Shown: positions 25,601-37,600 of the stretch, piece after piece | Layout: each line of letters starts with the position of its first letter | Numbering within the stretch: the stretch's first letter is position 1 | NCBI RefSeq assembly: GCF_001704415.2 | Contig: NC_030817.1 | Location: 50,453,550-50,517,549, forward strand | DNA length: 64,000 nt | From: Capra hircus | Taxonomy: Eukaryota; Chordata; Mammalia; Artiodactyla; Bovidae | Reading direction: 5' to 3' | Notes under the pieces: model-generated | What the model saw: only the letters and a program-made list of their open reading frames with translations | Told to the model about the DNA's origin: nothing | The model's database searches: none | Position numbers and translations under genes: made by a program

Positions 25601-28600
25601 ACCTGATGCAAAGAGCTAACTTACTGGAAAAGACCCTGTTGCTGGGAAAGATTCAAGGCAAAAGGAAAAGAAGGTGGCAGAGGATGAGATAGTTTGATGG
25701 CATCACCGACTCAATGGACATGAATTAGAGCAAATTCCAAGAGATGATGGAGGATAGTGGGGCTTGGTATGCTGTAGTCCATGGGGTTGCAAAGAGTCAG
25801 ACATGACTTAGTGGCTGAACGACAAGCACCACTATAAAGACCCTATTTTCAAATAAAGTCACATTCTGAGGTACTAGGAGTTAGGATTCCTATGTATACA
25901 TTGTAGGGGGACAGAATTCCACCCATGACAGGGACAGGCTGTGCTCTCATGAGTGTGTTGGGCTGTGGGCTGGGTGCTCTGGGTGCTGCTTTGACTCTCT
26001 GTTTTTTTCCTTTGGTGTTGTTTTTTAATGGCAGGGTAAAAAGCAACACACTTTCCACTTCTCTCCAGAATATATCACAGTAGGATCAGGCTGCGATAAT
26101 AGGGTGGAATGAGCATCATGTGGCATTAAGTACATTGTCACTGTTGTGTGACCATCACCACCATCCGTCTTTCATCTTTTCAAACTGAAGCTCCATATTA
26201 TTAAAGAATAACTGGTCCTTGGTGACCAGCATTCTTCTCTCTGTCTCTGAATTTGACCACCCTGGGGACCCTGTGTAAGTGGAACCATACAGGTTTGTCT
26301 TTTCATGACTGCCTTATTTCACTTAGCATCATGTCCTCAAGGTTGCTCCATGTCATAGCATGTGTCAGAAGTTTTGTTCCTTTATACAGCCGTGTAAATA
26401 TTCTGTTCTATGTATACACACATTTTATTTACCTACTCATCCATTGATGGACATTTGGGATGTTTCCACCTTTCACCTATTGTGAATAATGCTGCTGTGG
26501 ACAGGGATATATAGACTTAAACAATTTTTTTGTGTGATTAAACATGTACATGTCTGTTATAGGAAAATTCAACATAGAGTCAAGTAGAAAGCACCTTCCC
26601 ACCCCTCCACCACTGTGTATAGCTTGGCCTCTACCCTTCTAGCTGTACTTTGAAATCAGATCATCCTGTACTGTAATGGAACATGAGCCATTTAAAAGAA
26701 TGTTTGAATTCTATGAAGCTATTCAGTAGTTTGCTAAAGAAGGAAAGCATAAAACATAAACAGGGAGGTGGTGAGTGCCTGTGATGGGCCCGGCGGAAGC
26801 TGGTCTTTCCCCAGCGTCCCCTGTGTGATTTGTGCCATCATTCCCATTGCTAAGGAGGCGTCAGAGGCTCCGAGAAACCCCAGGTGATCTGGCTCCTTCT
26901 GCCCCAAATGCAGGTTTATAACTGGTCTCTCCTCTTTTCTCTCCCAGGCAAATGTCTGCAGACTACGGCTGACTGTGCCTCCCGAGAACCCAGTGCCTGA
27001 GCCGAGTGAAAAGAAGGTTGAAAGAAGAGAGCAGGTAAGCCATCTCTGAGGCGAAGTCTTGACCAGTTTGTTGCTGTTTTATGCTGTGCGGCATGTGGGA
27101 TCTCAGTTGCTTGACCAGAGTTTGAACCCTTGCCCCCTGCAGTGAAGCACAGAGTCTTACCCACTGGACTGCCAGGGAAGTCCCTCCCCTCTTTGTACCC
27201 TTTTATTTGAACCCCTTCCCCTGCTGTCCTCCATCCAGGCTGTTCACAGAGCCTGCGTGTCAGCAGCTGTGTGATGAAAGGCCCCCCACCCATGATCTTC
27301 CCAGAAGTCAGGCTGCTCGGCCTGGCCGGCTGGGTGGCCTCAGGACCCTGCTGTTGCTTCTAGGTGAATGCCGACTGTGTGTTGCCTTGCAACTCTAGGG
27401 GCGCTGGCTTTGGTGACAGGTGTGGTGGCAGGGGACGGGTTTTTCCTGAAAGAGCCCGACCAGTTGAGTCAAAGGGCCCATTGTGAGCTGCGATGGGGCC
27501 TGAGCCTTTCTCTGTGGCCGGAGCCAGAGGCCCAGCTCTTGGGATGGGGCTGCTGCCTGGAGAGGAGTGGCCCCAAAGCAGCTCTGGCAAGGGCACCCGG
27601 CTGCAGGGAGGAGGAGCCGAGCAGGCCTTTTGGTGCCAGCTGCTGAGCTAAGTGCTGGGCTGCAGAGATAAGTCTGACCTTGACCTTGCCTTGAGGAGCT
27701 GACAGATTTTCAGGTGAGACAGACATATAAATAAACCAAGCTGCCGTGATAGTTCGAGTGTTAGGATCCTGAAGTGTAAGCAGGGCTCTGGGAACATGGA
27801 GAATTGGGCTGTATCAAAGGACCCAAAAGCCTGTTTGAAAGGGCTCTCATTGCTAAAAATGGAAACATTTCAAAATCAAAAGAATTAATGACAATGATGA
27901 ATTATGACACATTAAATAATTAAAAAAAACCCTCATGGGTTTATAGTAATAGATTATAAAAGGGAAAGCTCTTTTTTTAAAAAAATATAACATCAGCTGA
28001 TAAATTTAGATAATTTCTTGTTTTGTTACCCCCATGCCAGGTCATCAATGAATGTAAAAACTAGTTGGTGAAAGATTACCTGGAGCAGTATATTGATGTG
28101 GGCTTAGAGTATGACCTCACTGATGACTTACAGGCTCTAGAGGCACAGTGCCACAGTATGGCAGCCAGTGGTTCTCCCAGGAGATCCAATTCGGCTTTGC
28201 CAGGACTGGGCAGCCTGGTATTCTGTGACTTCTGGTATGATGCAGTTAAGAAATAAATAATGTTACCTATAATATTCATGCCAAACTTGTGTAACTGAAT
28301 CTAGTAATAAAGAGACAGAAAAATCCAAAATGTGGGATTGTCTATAAAAAAATTAACCAGACTCCCTTAATAGATTTAATGTTATTAAAAAAAAAAGAAT
28401 CTATTGGAGATAAAAGAGATGAGAGAGACTTAACATTATTATAATAAATTAAGTGTTGATTAAATCCTGGGTCCAGTATATATATACATATATGTATCTT
28501 TTGATACATCTTCCCTGGTGGCTCAGAGGTTAAAGCATCTGCTTCCAATGCGGGAGACCCAGGTTCTATCCCTGGGTTGGGAAGATTCCCTGGAGAAGGA

Positions 28601-31600
28601 AATGATAACCCACTCCATTATTCTTGCCTGGAGAATCTTTTGATACAATATCAAGTTGTACAATTTTGAACATAAACCCATATATTACATATTATTAAAA
28701 AATGGTACTTGTCTTATTCATGATAATGGTACATTGGTAATATATCTTAACTGTTCTTTTGGCTTCTCTATATAGCTGAACATTTTCCAAAGAAAAAGTT
28801 TAGAGGTAAAAGCTCATAGGCAGAGAGAGTGGAAGTGGTCAGGCTTTGGCTGCTGAACCCTGGCCGATGACCAGGGGCCTGTGTTGCTGGAGGTGTGGGT
28901 CCCCTCTGCCCTCATTGATCCCCTCTCTGTCCCTCCTTTCAGAGCTGATAGATTGGTCAGAGGAGTGGCCCTAGGCTGTGTCCAGAGGCTCATGGGCAGC
29001 TTAGCACATGGGGAGTCAGAATGACCACTTGCTGGAGAAGGGGCTGGGGCAAGTGACAGGACAAGGGCCCCGAATGCATGGTAGAGGCAGTGGGGAATTG
29101 GGTCTGTTGGTGTTAGCTCTGAGCTGCACGCCTGGGAAGATGTTTGTGAGGGGATTCTGCGTGCTAACACTGGGGTGGTAGGTGCTGTGAGGCACCGGAG
29201 GGCATGCCACTGCTCAAGAAGACTCAAGTATTACCTAAGAAGGTGGCAATCTGTTCTGTGTCACAGGCGTGTTGGTCTTCACATTGTGTCCCGATTTGTC
29301 TGTTGACCTTGAACAGTGCTTTTCAAACTTTTAAAAACAGTTAGACCCTCTTTAAAACAAAAAAAAATCACAATGTCATCCTGAAGCCTCATGTAATCCA
29401 GATGAAAGTGGTGCTGATGAGGGCCAGAGTCCTCCCAATTTCCCTGCACCCCAGGACCCTCCTGCCCAAGAACTCCTGGAGCACAGGGCAGAAACTCCAG
29501 AGAGAGACTGTGCCCAGATGCTAGACTCGGCAGACGAGGTGTGCAGCCTGCGTGCCAATCTCTGATGCATTGGTGACTCACTGCAGAAAAACGGGTAGAG
29601 AGGAGGAGGGTGGGGCCGGCTCTTACCCCAGAACCAAAGTCCTTGGGTGGTGGCAGCACTTGAAGGTCCTGGTGGTAACTGTGAGGCTGTTCTGGGTGAT
29701 TCTGTCACCACATCCTGGCCAGGTGCCTGGTCTTGAGTCACTGGGAGCCAGAGGTGAGCACCAGTGAGGAGGCCCTGGGGCTGCTAGCCCCCTTGATGTC
29801 CTTCGGTGTGGCTGCCCCTCTCTGTGACATCGTACATAGTCCACAAAACTGCAGGATACCAAGAACACTGGCGAGGTGACTTCTTCCTTTGGTTCCTTTG
29901 TCTGTGGTGTGACAGCTGGGGGACTGAAGCTCGCTCAGATGAAGAGGCTGTAAATGGCCTGATGGGATACTGATGAAGCGAAACTTCTCAGAGGGTTTCC
30001 GGGGCCCTGTTAGAGCTGCAGCCCACTGAAGGCAGAGCTGGATCCTGTTCTTTTTCACAGTCAGGGGAGATGCACAGCGTTTTTTTTTTTTTTTTTTTGA
30101 CTATGCTGGGTCCTCGTCGCTGTGCGGGCTTTTCTCTGTTTGTGGCAAGCAGGGGCTACTCTCCAGTTGCAGTGTGCAGGCTCCTCAGCACAGTGCTTCT
30201 CTTGTTGGGGGGCATGGGTTCCAGAGCCTTTGGGCTTCAGTAGTTGCAGCACGTGCGCTCTAGAGCACAGGCTCAGTAGTTGTGGCCCATGGGCTTAGCT
30301 GTCTTGCGGCATGTGGAATCTTCCCAGACCAGGTATCGAATCCGCATCTCCTGCATTGACAGGTGGATTCTTTACTGCTGAACCACCAGGTAAGCCCTGC
30401 ATAATGTCTTTTGAGGACCTGAGGAAGCTATGGGGCAGCTGGCTGCACATAAGCACCACTGCTAGCTGGGCCATTCTGTCTACTGGCCCCACATCATTAG
30501 GGAGAGGGATTACTCACAGGGCAGTGGTGGAAGGGTGTGGCAGGTGGTTCAGGTTGCCCAGCTTCATGATGGGGTGTTTAGAGGCTTCTGGAGGCAATGA
30601 CAACAGAGGCGGCGTCTTTCTCTGGAGTCATGGGTTCCTCAGGCGGGTGTGGAGGGCTTCCTGCTCCCAAGGCAGATGCTGGGGTGCCTGTTCCTCTTAG
30701 TCTTTCTCGAATGGAACATCCCATCTGCCCCAAACCTGCTTTCCCCAGTCCACCAGATGACTCCCAGACACTTTGTTCCTCTGCTACTAGTTTCCTCATC
30801 TTTCAAGTAGGCACATGAAAACCTGGTTGCAAAGAGTAACTGAGTTGGAGTATGCAAAGGTTCCCCAACCGCGTCTGGCCTTTAATACTGATTAGAGAAA
30901 AGTGAAAAGTGAAAGTCGCTCAGTCATGTCCAACTCTTTATGACCCCATGGATTGTAGCCCACCAGGCACCTCTGTCCATGGGATTCTCCAGGCAGGAGT
31001 ACTGGAGTGGGGTGCAATTCCTTTCTCCGGGGAATCTTCCCGACCCAGGGATCAAACCCATGTCTCCCTCATAGCAGGTGGATTCTTTACTGTCTGAGCC
31101 ACAAGGGAAGCCCACTGACTAGAGAGGCGAGGATTAAATGTCAAATGCTTCCCCTTGACTGTCAAACCCAGTGGCCCTGGTTCTTCACCTTTCTCCCCGG
31201 GCACTGGGAGAAGTCATTCTCCCTTCTGAAATTGCCCATCCTGCATCACCTCCCTCTTGGGCTGTGCCTGCTGCATGTTTTCGGATGTCCTCCTCTGAGC
31301 ATCCCTCTGCCTGTACACCTGGGCCTGGCTTCCTCTCTGCATAGACCTTGCCTCAGAGAACTCCTCTTGGGTGATGATACCACCTCATATGCCAACCTTG
31401 CTCTCCCCTGCCCTGTCCTACCGTGGGCATGCTGGTGTTCAGTGTTCTTTACATGTACGGGTTCCTTTTATGTACAGATATTTTATTGCTGTTTTCCCAT
31501 TATTTTTGTATTTAAAAATATGAAATCCAGTCTATGGCCATACCACCCGAATGTGCCCGTTCTTGTCTAAAAGTGTGAAATCTGGATCACTGGTGTGCAC

Positions 31601-34600
31601 AGATATGGGTGGCTCAGTGGTAAAGAATCTGCCTGAGTGTAGGGGACATGGATTCGATCCCTGAGTCAGGAAGATCCCCGTAGTAGGAAATGGCAACTCC
31701 AGTATTCTTGCCTGGGAAATCCCACGGACTGAAGAGCCTGGTGGGCTACAGTCTATAGGGTCCAAAGAATCGGATGTGATTGAGCACCCATACACATCCC
31801 ATTTTATAGTTGAGGAAACTGAAGCACAAAGAGATTAAGTAACTTGCCTGAAGTGATACAGCCCTAATCTGTGGGGTCTCAAGGAATCAGGCACAACTAA
31901 ACATGCACACAGATAACCAGGAAGTGCTCGGCTTGATTGGAACATAGGTAACACACTTAGACAATGTTCTGACCCTGTGAGAACAAAGCGCCCCACGCGT
32001 CTCAATGCCCATTTCCTGATGGCCAGTGAGAACGAGTGTCTTCTCTATTATTTGTTCCTCATATGTGTCCCCTTCAGAGCCATGTACTTCGAGGGGACTG
32101 ATGGCGTCATCTTGGAAATGAGGCAGAGATGTTAAGGGTGCCACGAGGAGGGTGTGTGGGTTCGAGGGGAGGGAATCGAGAGGCAGTTCTCTGCACCCAA
32201 CTCCCTATACTTCTGGGAGTCTGACACCCCCTTCCCTTCTCTCCTCCTCTTTTGAGTCCAACCTTCCCTTTTCCAGAATAATTCATTTTCACTAGAACCT
32301 TCTTCCTCAAATAACCTACCTGATTAAGTCCTGGTTTTGGCCCTCTGACATAAAATGGCAAATGATGACAAAGGGTAGAAGATGATGAGTTGATGCCTCT
32401 CCTCTTATTTCAATATTTATATGTTTACCTGGCTGCACCAGGTAAATAGTTGCAGGATCTTCGGTCTTCACTCTTTGTTTGCAACATGTGGGCTCTTAGT
32501 TACAGCATGTGGGATCAAACCCAGGCCCCCTGCATTGGGAGCGCAGAGTCTTAGCCACTGGACCACCAGGGAAGTCCTTTCTTCTTTGAAATAAGATAGC
32601 TATATTTGATTATTGTAAGGAAATAAATGTCGAAATGTCAGCAGTGTGCATTGGTTCGCTTGTTGGTTCCACTGTGGCACTGCTGGTTGGACTGCAGGAC
32701 TCAGACCCTGCAGCGACTTCCTCTTGCATGTCCACTTGGCCCATCTAAAATCCACTTAGTACTAACTCTTCCTTTTTTCCTGGTTGCTCTGCCCTCACCA
32801 GACAGGTTTACTTATCATCTCGTAACCCCATGACATCTGCTTCCTCTAGAATCCTTGCTAAGTCTATAGCCTGTGCCTGGAGCCTCTCCCCAGCCGTCTC
32901 TCAGTTTATCCAAGTCTTCTCATCCTCAAAGGCCCCACCAAAGGCCTGCTTCCCTGAGACCCTCCTGCCTGCCTGTGCTTGGGTGATTATTCCCTCTCTT
33001 GAGCATCAGGACACCCAGGCAGCCCTCTCCCTTAGCACCTAGCCATCTGCTGCTAAGTACTTCACATATGTACACATACATATTCTTGCCAAGTCTGATA
33101 CAACATGTACATATGTGTGTGTGTGTTAGTTGCTCAGTCGTGTCCAACTCTTTGTGATTCCCATGGACTATAGCCCTCCAGGCTCCTCTATACATGGGAT
33201 TTCCCAGGCGAGAATACTGGAGTGGGTAGCCATTCCTTTCTCCAGGGGATCTTCCCAACCCAGGAGCGAACCCAGGTCTCCTGCATTGCAGGCAGATCCT
33301 TTCCCATCTGAGCCACCAGAGAAGCCCTGTGTACATATATGCACACACATAAAACGTGCAGTCTTTTAATTTTGTCTCCCAGACCCTAGATCTCTGCCTT
33401 GCATGTGGTTGGTGCTTAGTGAGTGACTGGATTGTGGTGATTCAGTTTTATATTAGTTTCCTTGGCCTGCCATAAAATGTACCACAAACCAAGGGGGCTT
33501 AACCAACGGAAACTAGTGTCACAGTTTTGGAGACCGGAAGTCCAGGATCAAGGTGTCAGCAGGGCCCTGCTGTCTCTGAGAGCTCCAGGGAGGCAGCCAT
33601 CCTTGGCTTTTTCAGCTTCCGGAGGCTCTTGGCAATCCTCAGCTATGGCAGCATCACTCCAGCTTTACCTGGTGTTCTCCTGTGTGTATATGTCTCTGGA
33701 TCCAAACTGTCCTCTTTTTACAAGGACACTAGTCATATTGGATTAGCTCTTACTCTAATGACCTCTTATTAACTTGTCCCTGTCCCCAAATAGGGTCCAG
33801 TTCTGAGGTTCTGGGGAGAAAGACTCCAGCATGCTCTCTATTTGCAGAACACAGTTCAACCCCTGATAAGTTTCTTTGTGAACTAGTATCACCTTAAATT
33901 GTATTAACAACTCCGGTGAATGAGCGATGAACTTTTAGTTACATATTAAAAGTCATTAATTATAGGGAAGAGGAAATGCTGATTGGGTTGTAGACACACA
34001 TTTCATATTGAGGAATTGACATGTTTACTAAATTGTTGAACATTAAAGTTGGTAGTAAATAATTTTGAAATTAAACCCCTGTCATTTTCAAAGAACTTTG
34101 TGAATGTGTATACATTTATATTCCTATCCAAATCTGTATGGAGTATACTTTTATAGAGACATAGACATACACACACACAAATAAGAAACCAAATCAACAC
34201 CCCCTTTATCACATTGTATCAGGGTCTCACTATATAGTTGAATTTTAGAGAATACTGTCTGAGCTCTGCCGATTCTGAGTCTGTGCAGTGGTGAAGTTTT
34301 CCCAATTGACTAAGTAGCTTGAAGTAGATAATATTTTGAACAGCTAACATCCCACTGTCATAGATATCCTTGGAGTGACGTATGTTTCTAAAGAAGCAGT
34401 TTTTACGTAAACCTTGGAGAACCCTGACTGAGAGAGAGCAGATATACGTGTATGTAGGAAAAGTCGGGGGCTTTCATAGTCCAGTAAAATGGTTAAAAGG
34501 AAACCTTCGCCGTTTGGTTTTATAGTCTTCTAAGTCTTTAAAGCCTTAAAAGCCCCGGATGTATAGGCCTGCTGAGTTCTTGTCCTTGGTGTGACTATTT

Positions 34601-37600
34601 ACACAATATCCCGGGCTGTTGCCAGGTGAGGGAGTACACTGCCGTGATTCAGATGCAGCTGGGGCCTCCCTGGTGATACTGTGTAGGACTCTCTGTGCCT
34701 CTCAGAGATAGCAGCCCCTGGAAGGGCAGAGAGTCCTGGGTTCTGGTCCTGGCTGCCTGACCTCAAGGTCATGGGCGGGCCACTCCAGGGGCCTCAATTT
34801 CCTCTTCTGGCAAGTGGAAATGTTAGCCTGGAGCAGCAATTTTCTAAATTTCTTTAGTTCTGGGACTCTCTATTCAAATAAATATGAATGACAGTGCCAT
34901 CTGTAGAGCAGTGAGGTGCAGTGACTGGTTTAATAGAAGGTCGGGGCTCAATGGCTGCCCCAGCAGTGTGCCCGCCCCCACCTCATCAGACACTGAGGAG
35001 AGACGGGAGACCGTGTACAGAACTGCTGCCACACCTCTTCCATTTTCCTAACTTCCCAAGACTTGGTGTTTCTTTCCTCATGCGGAGAAACCAAGGCCAG
35101 TTCAAGCGTGAGCACGTCACTGTCAGAGTGAATCTGATGACTGAGATGGACAGCAAAAAGACGCCAGAGGAGAGAGGTGGACAGACAGGCAGAAGCATCC
35201 AGACGGGCATGGAGAATCTAGTAGGAAATCAGATACTCAGAAATCTAAAGCCACCGCCACAAACTATAGAATCTGTCGCTATCTGTTAGTATGCCCGGCA
35301 GTGCACCAGATGACTCATTATGTTGTTCCGCGTCTTCCTTGAAACAAGCTTCTGAAATCGATGGTATTATCCCCATTTTACATTCAGGACCTTGAAGGAA
35401 GTCCCGTGCACAGGGCCACACAGCTAGTAACGCTTTGCAGTTCTTACTCAGGTCTGTGCCCTGGCAAGTCGTCATGGTGACGTCAGCTTGCATGCTTCCT
35501 CCTATCAGGAAGGTCTGGTATCAGTCAAGGTAACTTACCTAAGGTGTGTACTGTACCACTGGGTTCCAGAAGAGAACTGACCCCCCGCCTCCCCTCAGAT
35601 ACTCTTCTCTTTTTCCTGGAGTTTTTAGGCCTAAGCAGCTATTGTCTGTGTAGAATGGAGTATTATCTTTAAGAAGTTACTCTTCTAAGGATACTATAGG
35701 ACTACATTTTCTTGTGAGATTTTTTTTCGGCTGCTCCAGGTCTTAGTTGCGGCACGTGAACTCTTCCTTGTGGCATGAGGGCTCTAGTTCTCTATGTGCG
35801 TGCGTGCTAAGTTGCTTCAGTTGTGTCCGACTCTGTGCGACCCTGTGGACTGTAGCACACCAAGGTCCTCTGTCCATGGGATTCTCCAGGCAAGAATACT
35901 GGAGTGGGTTGCCACGCCCTTCTCCAGGGGATCTTCCTAACCCAGGAATCAAACCTGGCCCCTGTATTGGAAACCTTAGCCACTTGGACCCCCAGGAAAG
36001 TCCCTCTTGTGTGATTTCTGCTTGACTAGAAATTTTCTTTTCCTTCTCATCTTTAAGCATTCAAAGTGATCTGTCTTTTTCCAACCACAAGTTTACGTAG
36101 GAAGCGGTCTCTATTCATTCTTGTGAGATAGTTAAAAACAACAAATATCTTAGTTACTCAAAGGTCTCCATTTATCTGAGGGGACAAGCCTGCCCATCCC
36201 CTCTGTATTCCAGAGGGAATAGTCCTAGTGCTCTCTCAGACTGTGGAAGAGCCCCAGAGGCTCAGTTATAGTGTCCATTTTTGTCATAATTGGACAAAAC
36301 AATGTCAAGCATTAATAATGACCAGGAACCATAATTTGCTATGATGGACACACAGGTCAGACCACATTCCTGAAAGTGATCACTTCTGCCTGCAGGATGG
36401 ATCCAGCGCCCAGACACTCAGCATTGAAAGAGTCCCCAGGTCACCTCCTGCCTTCTGGCTGGAAAAAGTGTTAGTGGCGCAGTTGTGTCTAACTCTGCAA
36501 CCCCATGGACTATAGCTCGCCAGGCTCCTCTGTCCCTGGGATTCTCCAGGCAAGAATATTGGAGTGGGTTACCATTCCCTTCTCCAAGGGATTTCCCCAA
36601 ACTCAGGGAGTAAAGCCAGGTCTCCTGCATTGCAGGCAGATTCTTGACCGTTTGAGCCACCAGGGAAGCCCCCTGGCTGGGAGAAGTCCAAAACCAAAAG
36701 TTTTGAAAAGGACTTCCCTGGTGGCTCAGATGGTAAAGCGTCTGTCTACAATGCGGGAGACCCGGGTTCAAACCCTGGGTCGGGAAGATCCCCTGGAGAA
36801 GGAAATGGCAATCCACTCCATTTCTATTGCCTGGAAAATCCCATGGACAGAGGAGCTTGGTAGGTTACAGTTCATGGGGTCGCAAAGAGTCAGACACGAC
36901 TGAGCGACTTCACTTTCACTTTCTAGTTTTCAAGTCACTCAATTCATGTTTCAGGCCGTCGAAGCCATACTGGTAGCCAGACGTGTGACCAGCTGCCTAT
37001 CCTGGTCTCTGGGGCCAGGGGCTGGTGTGGCAGTCTACCAGCATTAGTTTGGATTTGTGGTAGGCTGTGTTTCTGAAATTATTTATTCTCTGAGACCCCT
37101 TCTATTTTTTAATTAATTAATTTTTTAATTGAAGGATAATTGCTTTACAGAATTTTGTTGTTTTCTGTCGAACCTCAACATGAATCAGCCATAGGTATAC
37201 ATATATCCCCTCCCTTTTGAATTTCCCTCCCATCTCCCTCCCCATTCCACCCCTCTAGGTTGATAACAGAGCCCCTTTGAATTTCCGTAGCCATAGAGCA
37301 AATTCCCGTCGGCTGTCTATTTTACATATGGTCGTGTAATTTTCTGCGTTACTCTTTCCATACATTTCACTCTCCTCCCCCTCCCCAAGTCCGCAAGTCC
37401 GTTCTTTATGTCTGAGACCCCTTCTTGACCACGACATGCTTTTCTTTTGTAGAATCAGTGTCTTGGATGGCCACATACTCCAAATATTCTGACACAGGCA
37501 CAATTCCAACTATTTTCTCTTTCTTCTTGCCTTCAAACTGTACTTATTGAGCATCTGTTTATGGTGAGCACTGAGGATCTAGCAGTGACTACAACAGATA

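Larger units (their letters stand above)
13552..26947 (+). other. MYZAP: MYZAP intron 1
   Basis: The intron is 13.4 kb, phase 0. The first 1.6 kb after exon 1 carries a BovB tail and a head-to-head Bov-tA pair. About 15.1-20.5 kb is repeat-poor, with a transcription-factor motif cluster at 16.6-17.2 kb. The distal part holds SINEs, a BovB copy inside an older repeat and an L1 3' region. Confidence 0.85.

Noticed and set aside
28065..28256. 63-codon open frame (MVKDYLEQYID...) in intron 2
   Set aside because: The protein looks natural at first, but matches no family I know and is short; a chance frame or very old relic is likelier.
34921..35289. 122-codon open frame in intron 2
   Set aside because: No domain, no Kozak or splice support, and low-complexity start; treated as chance.
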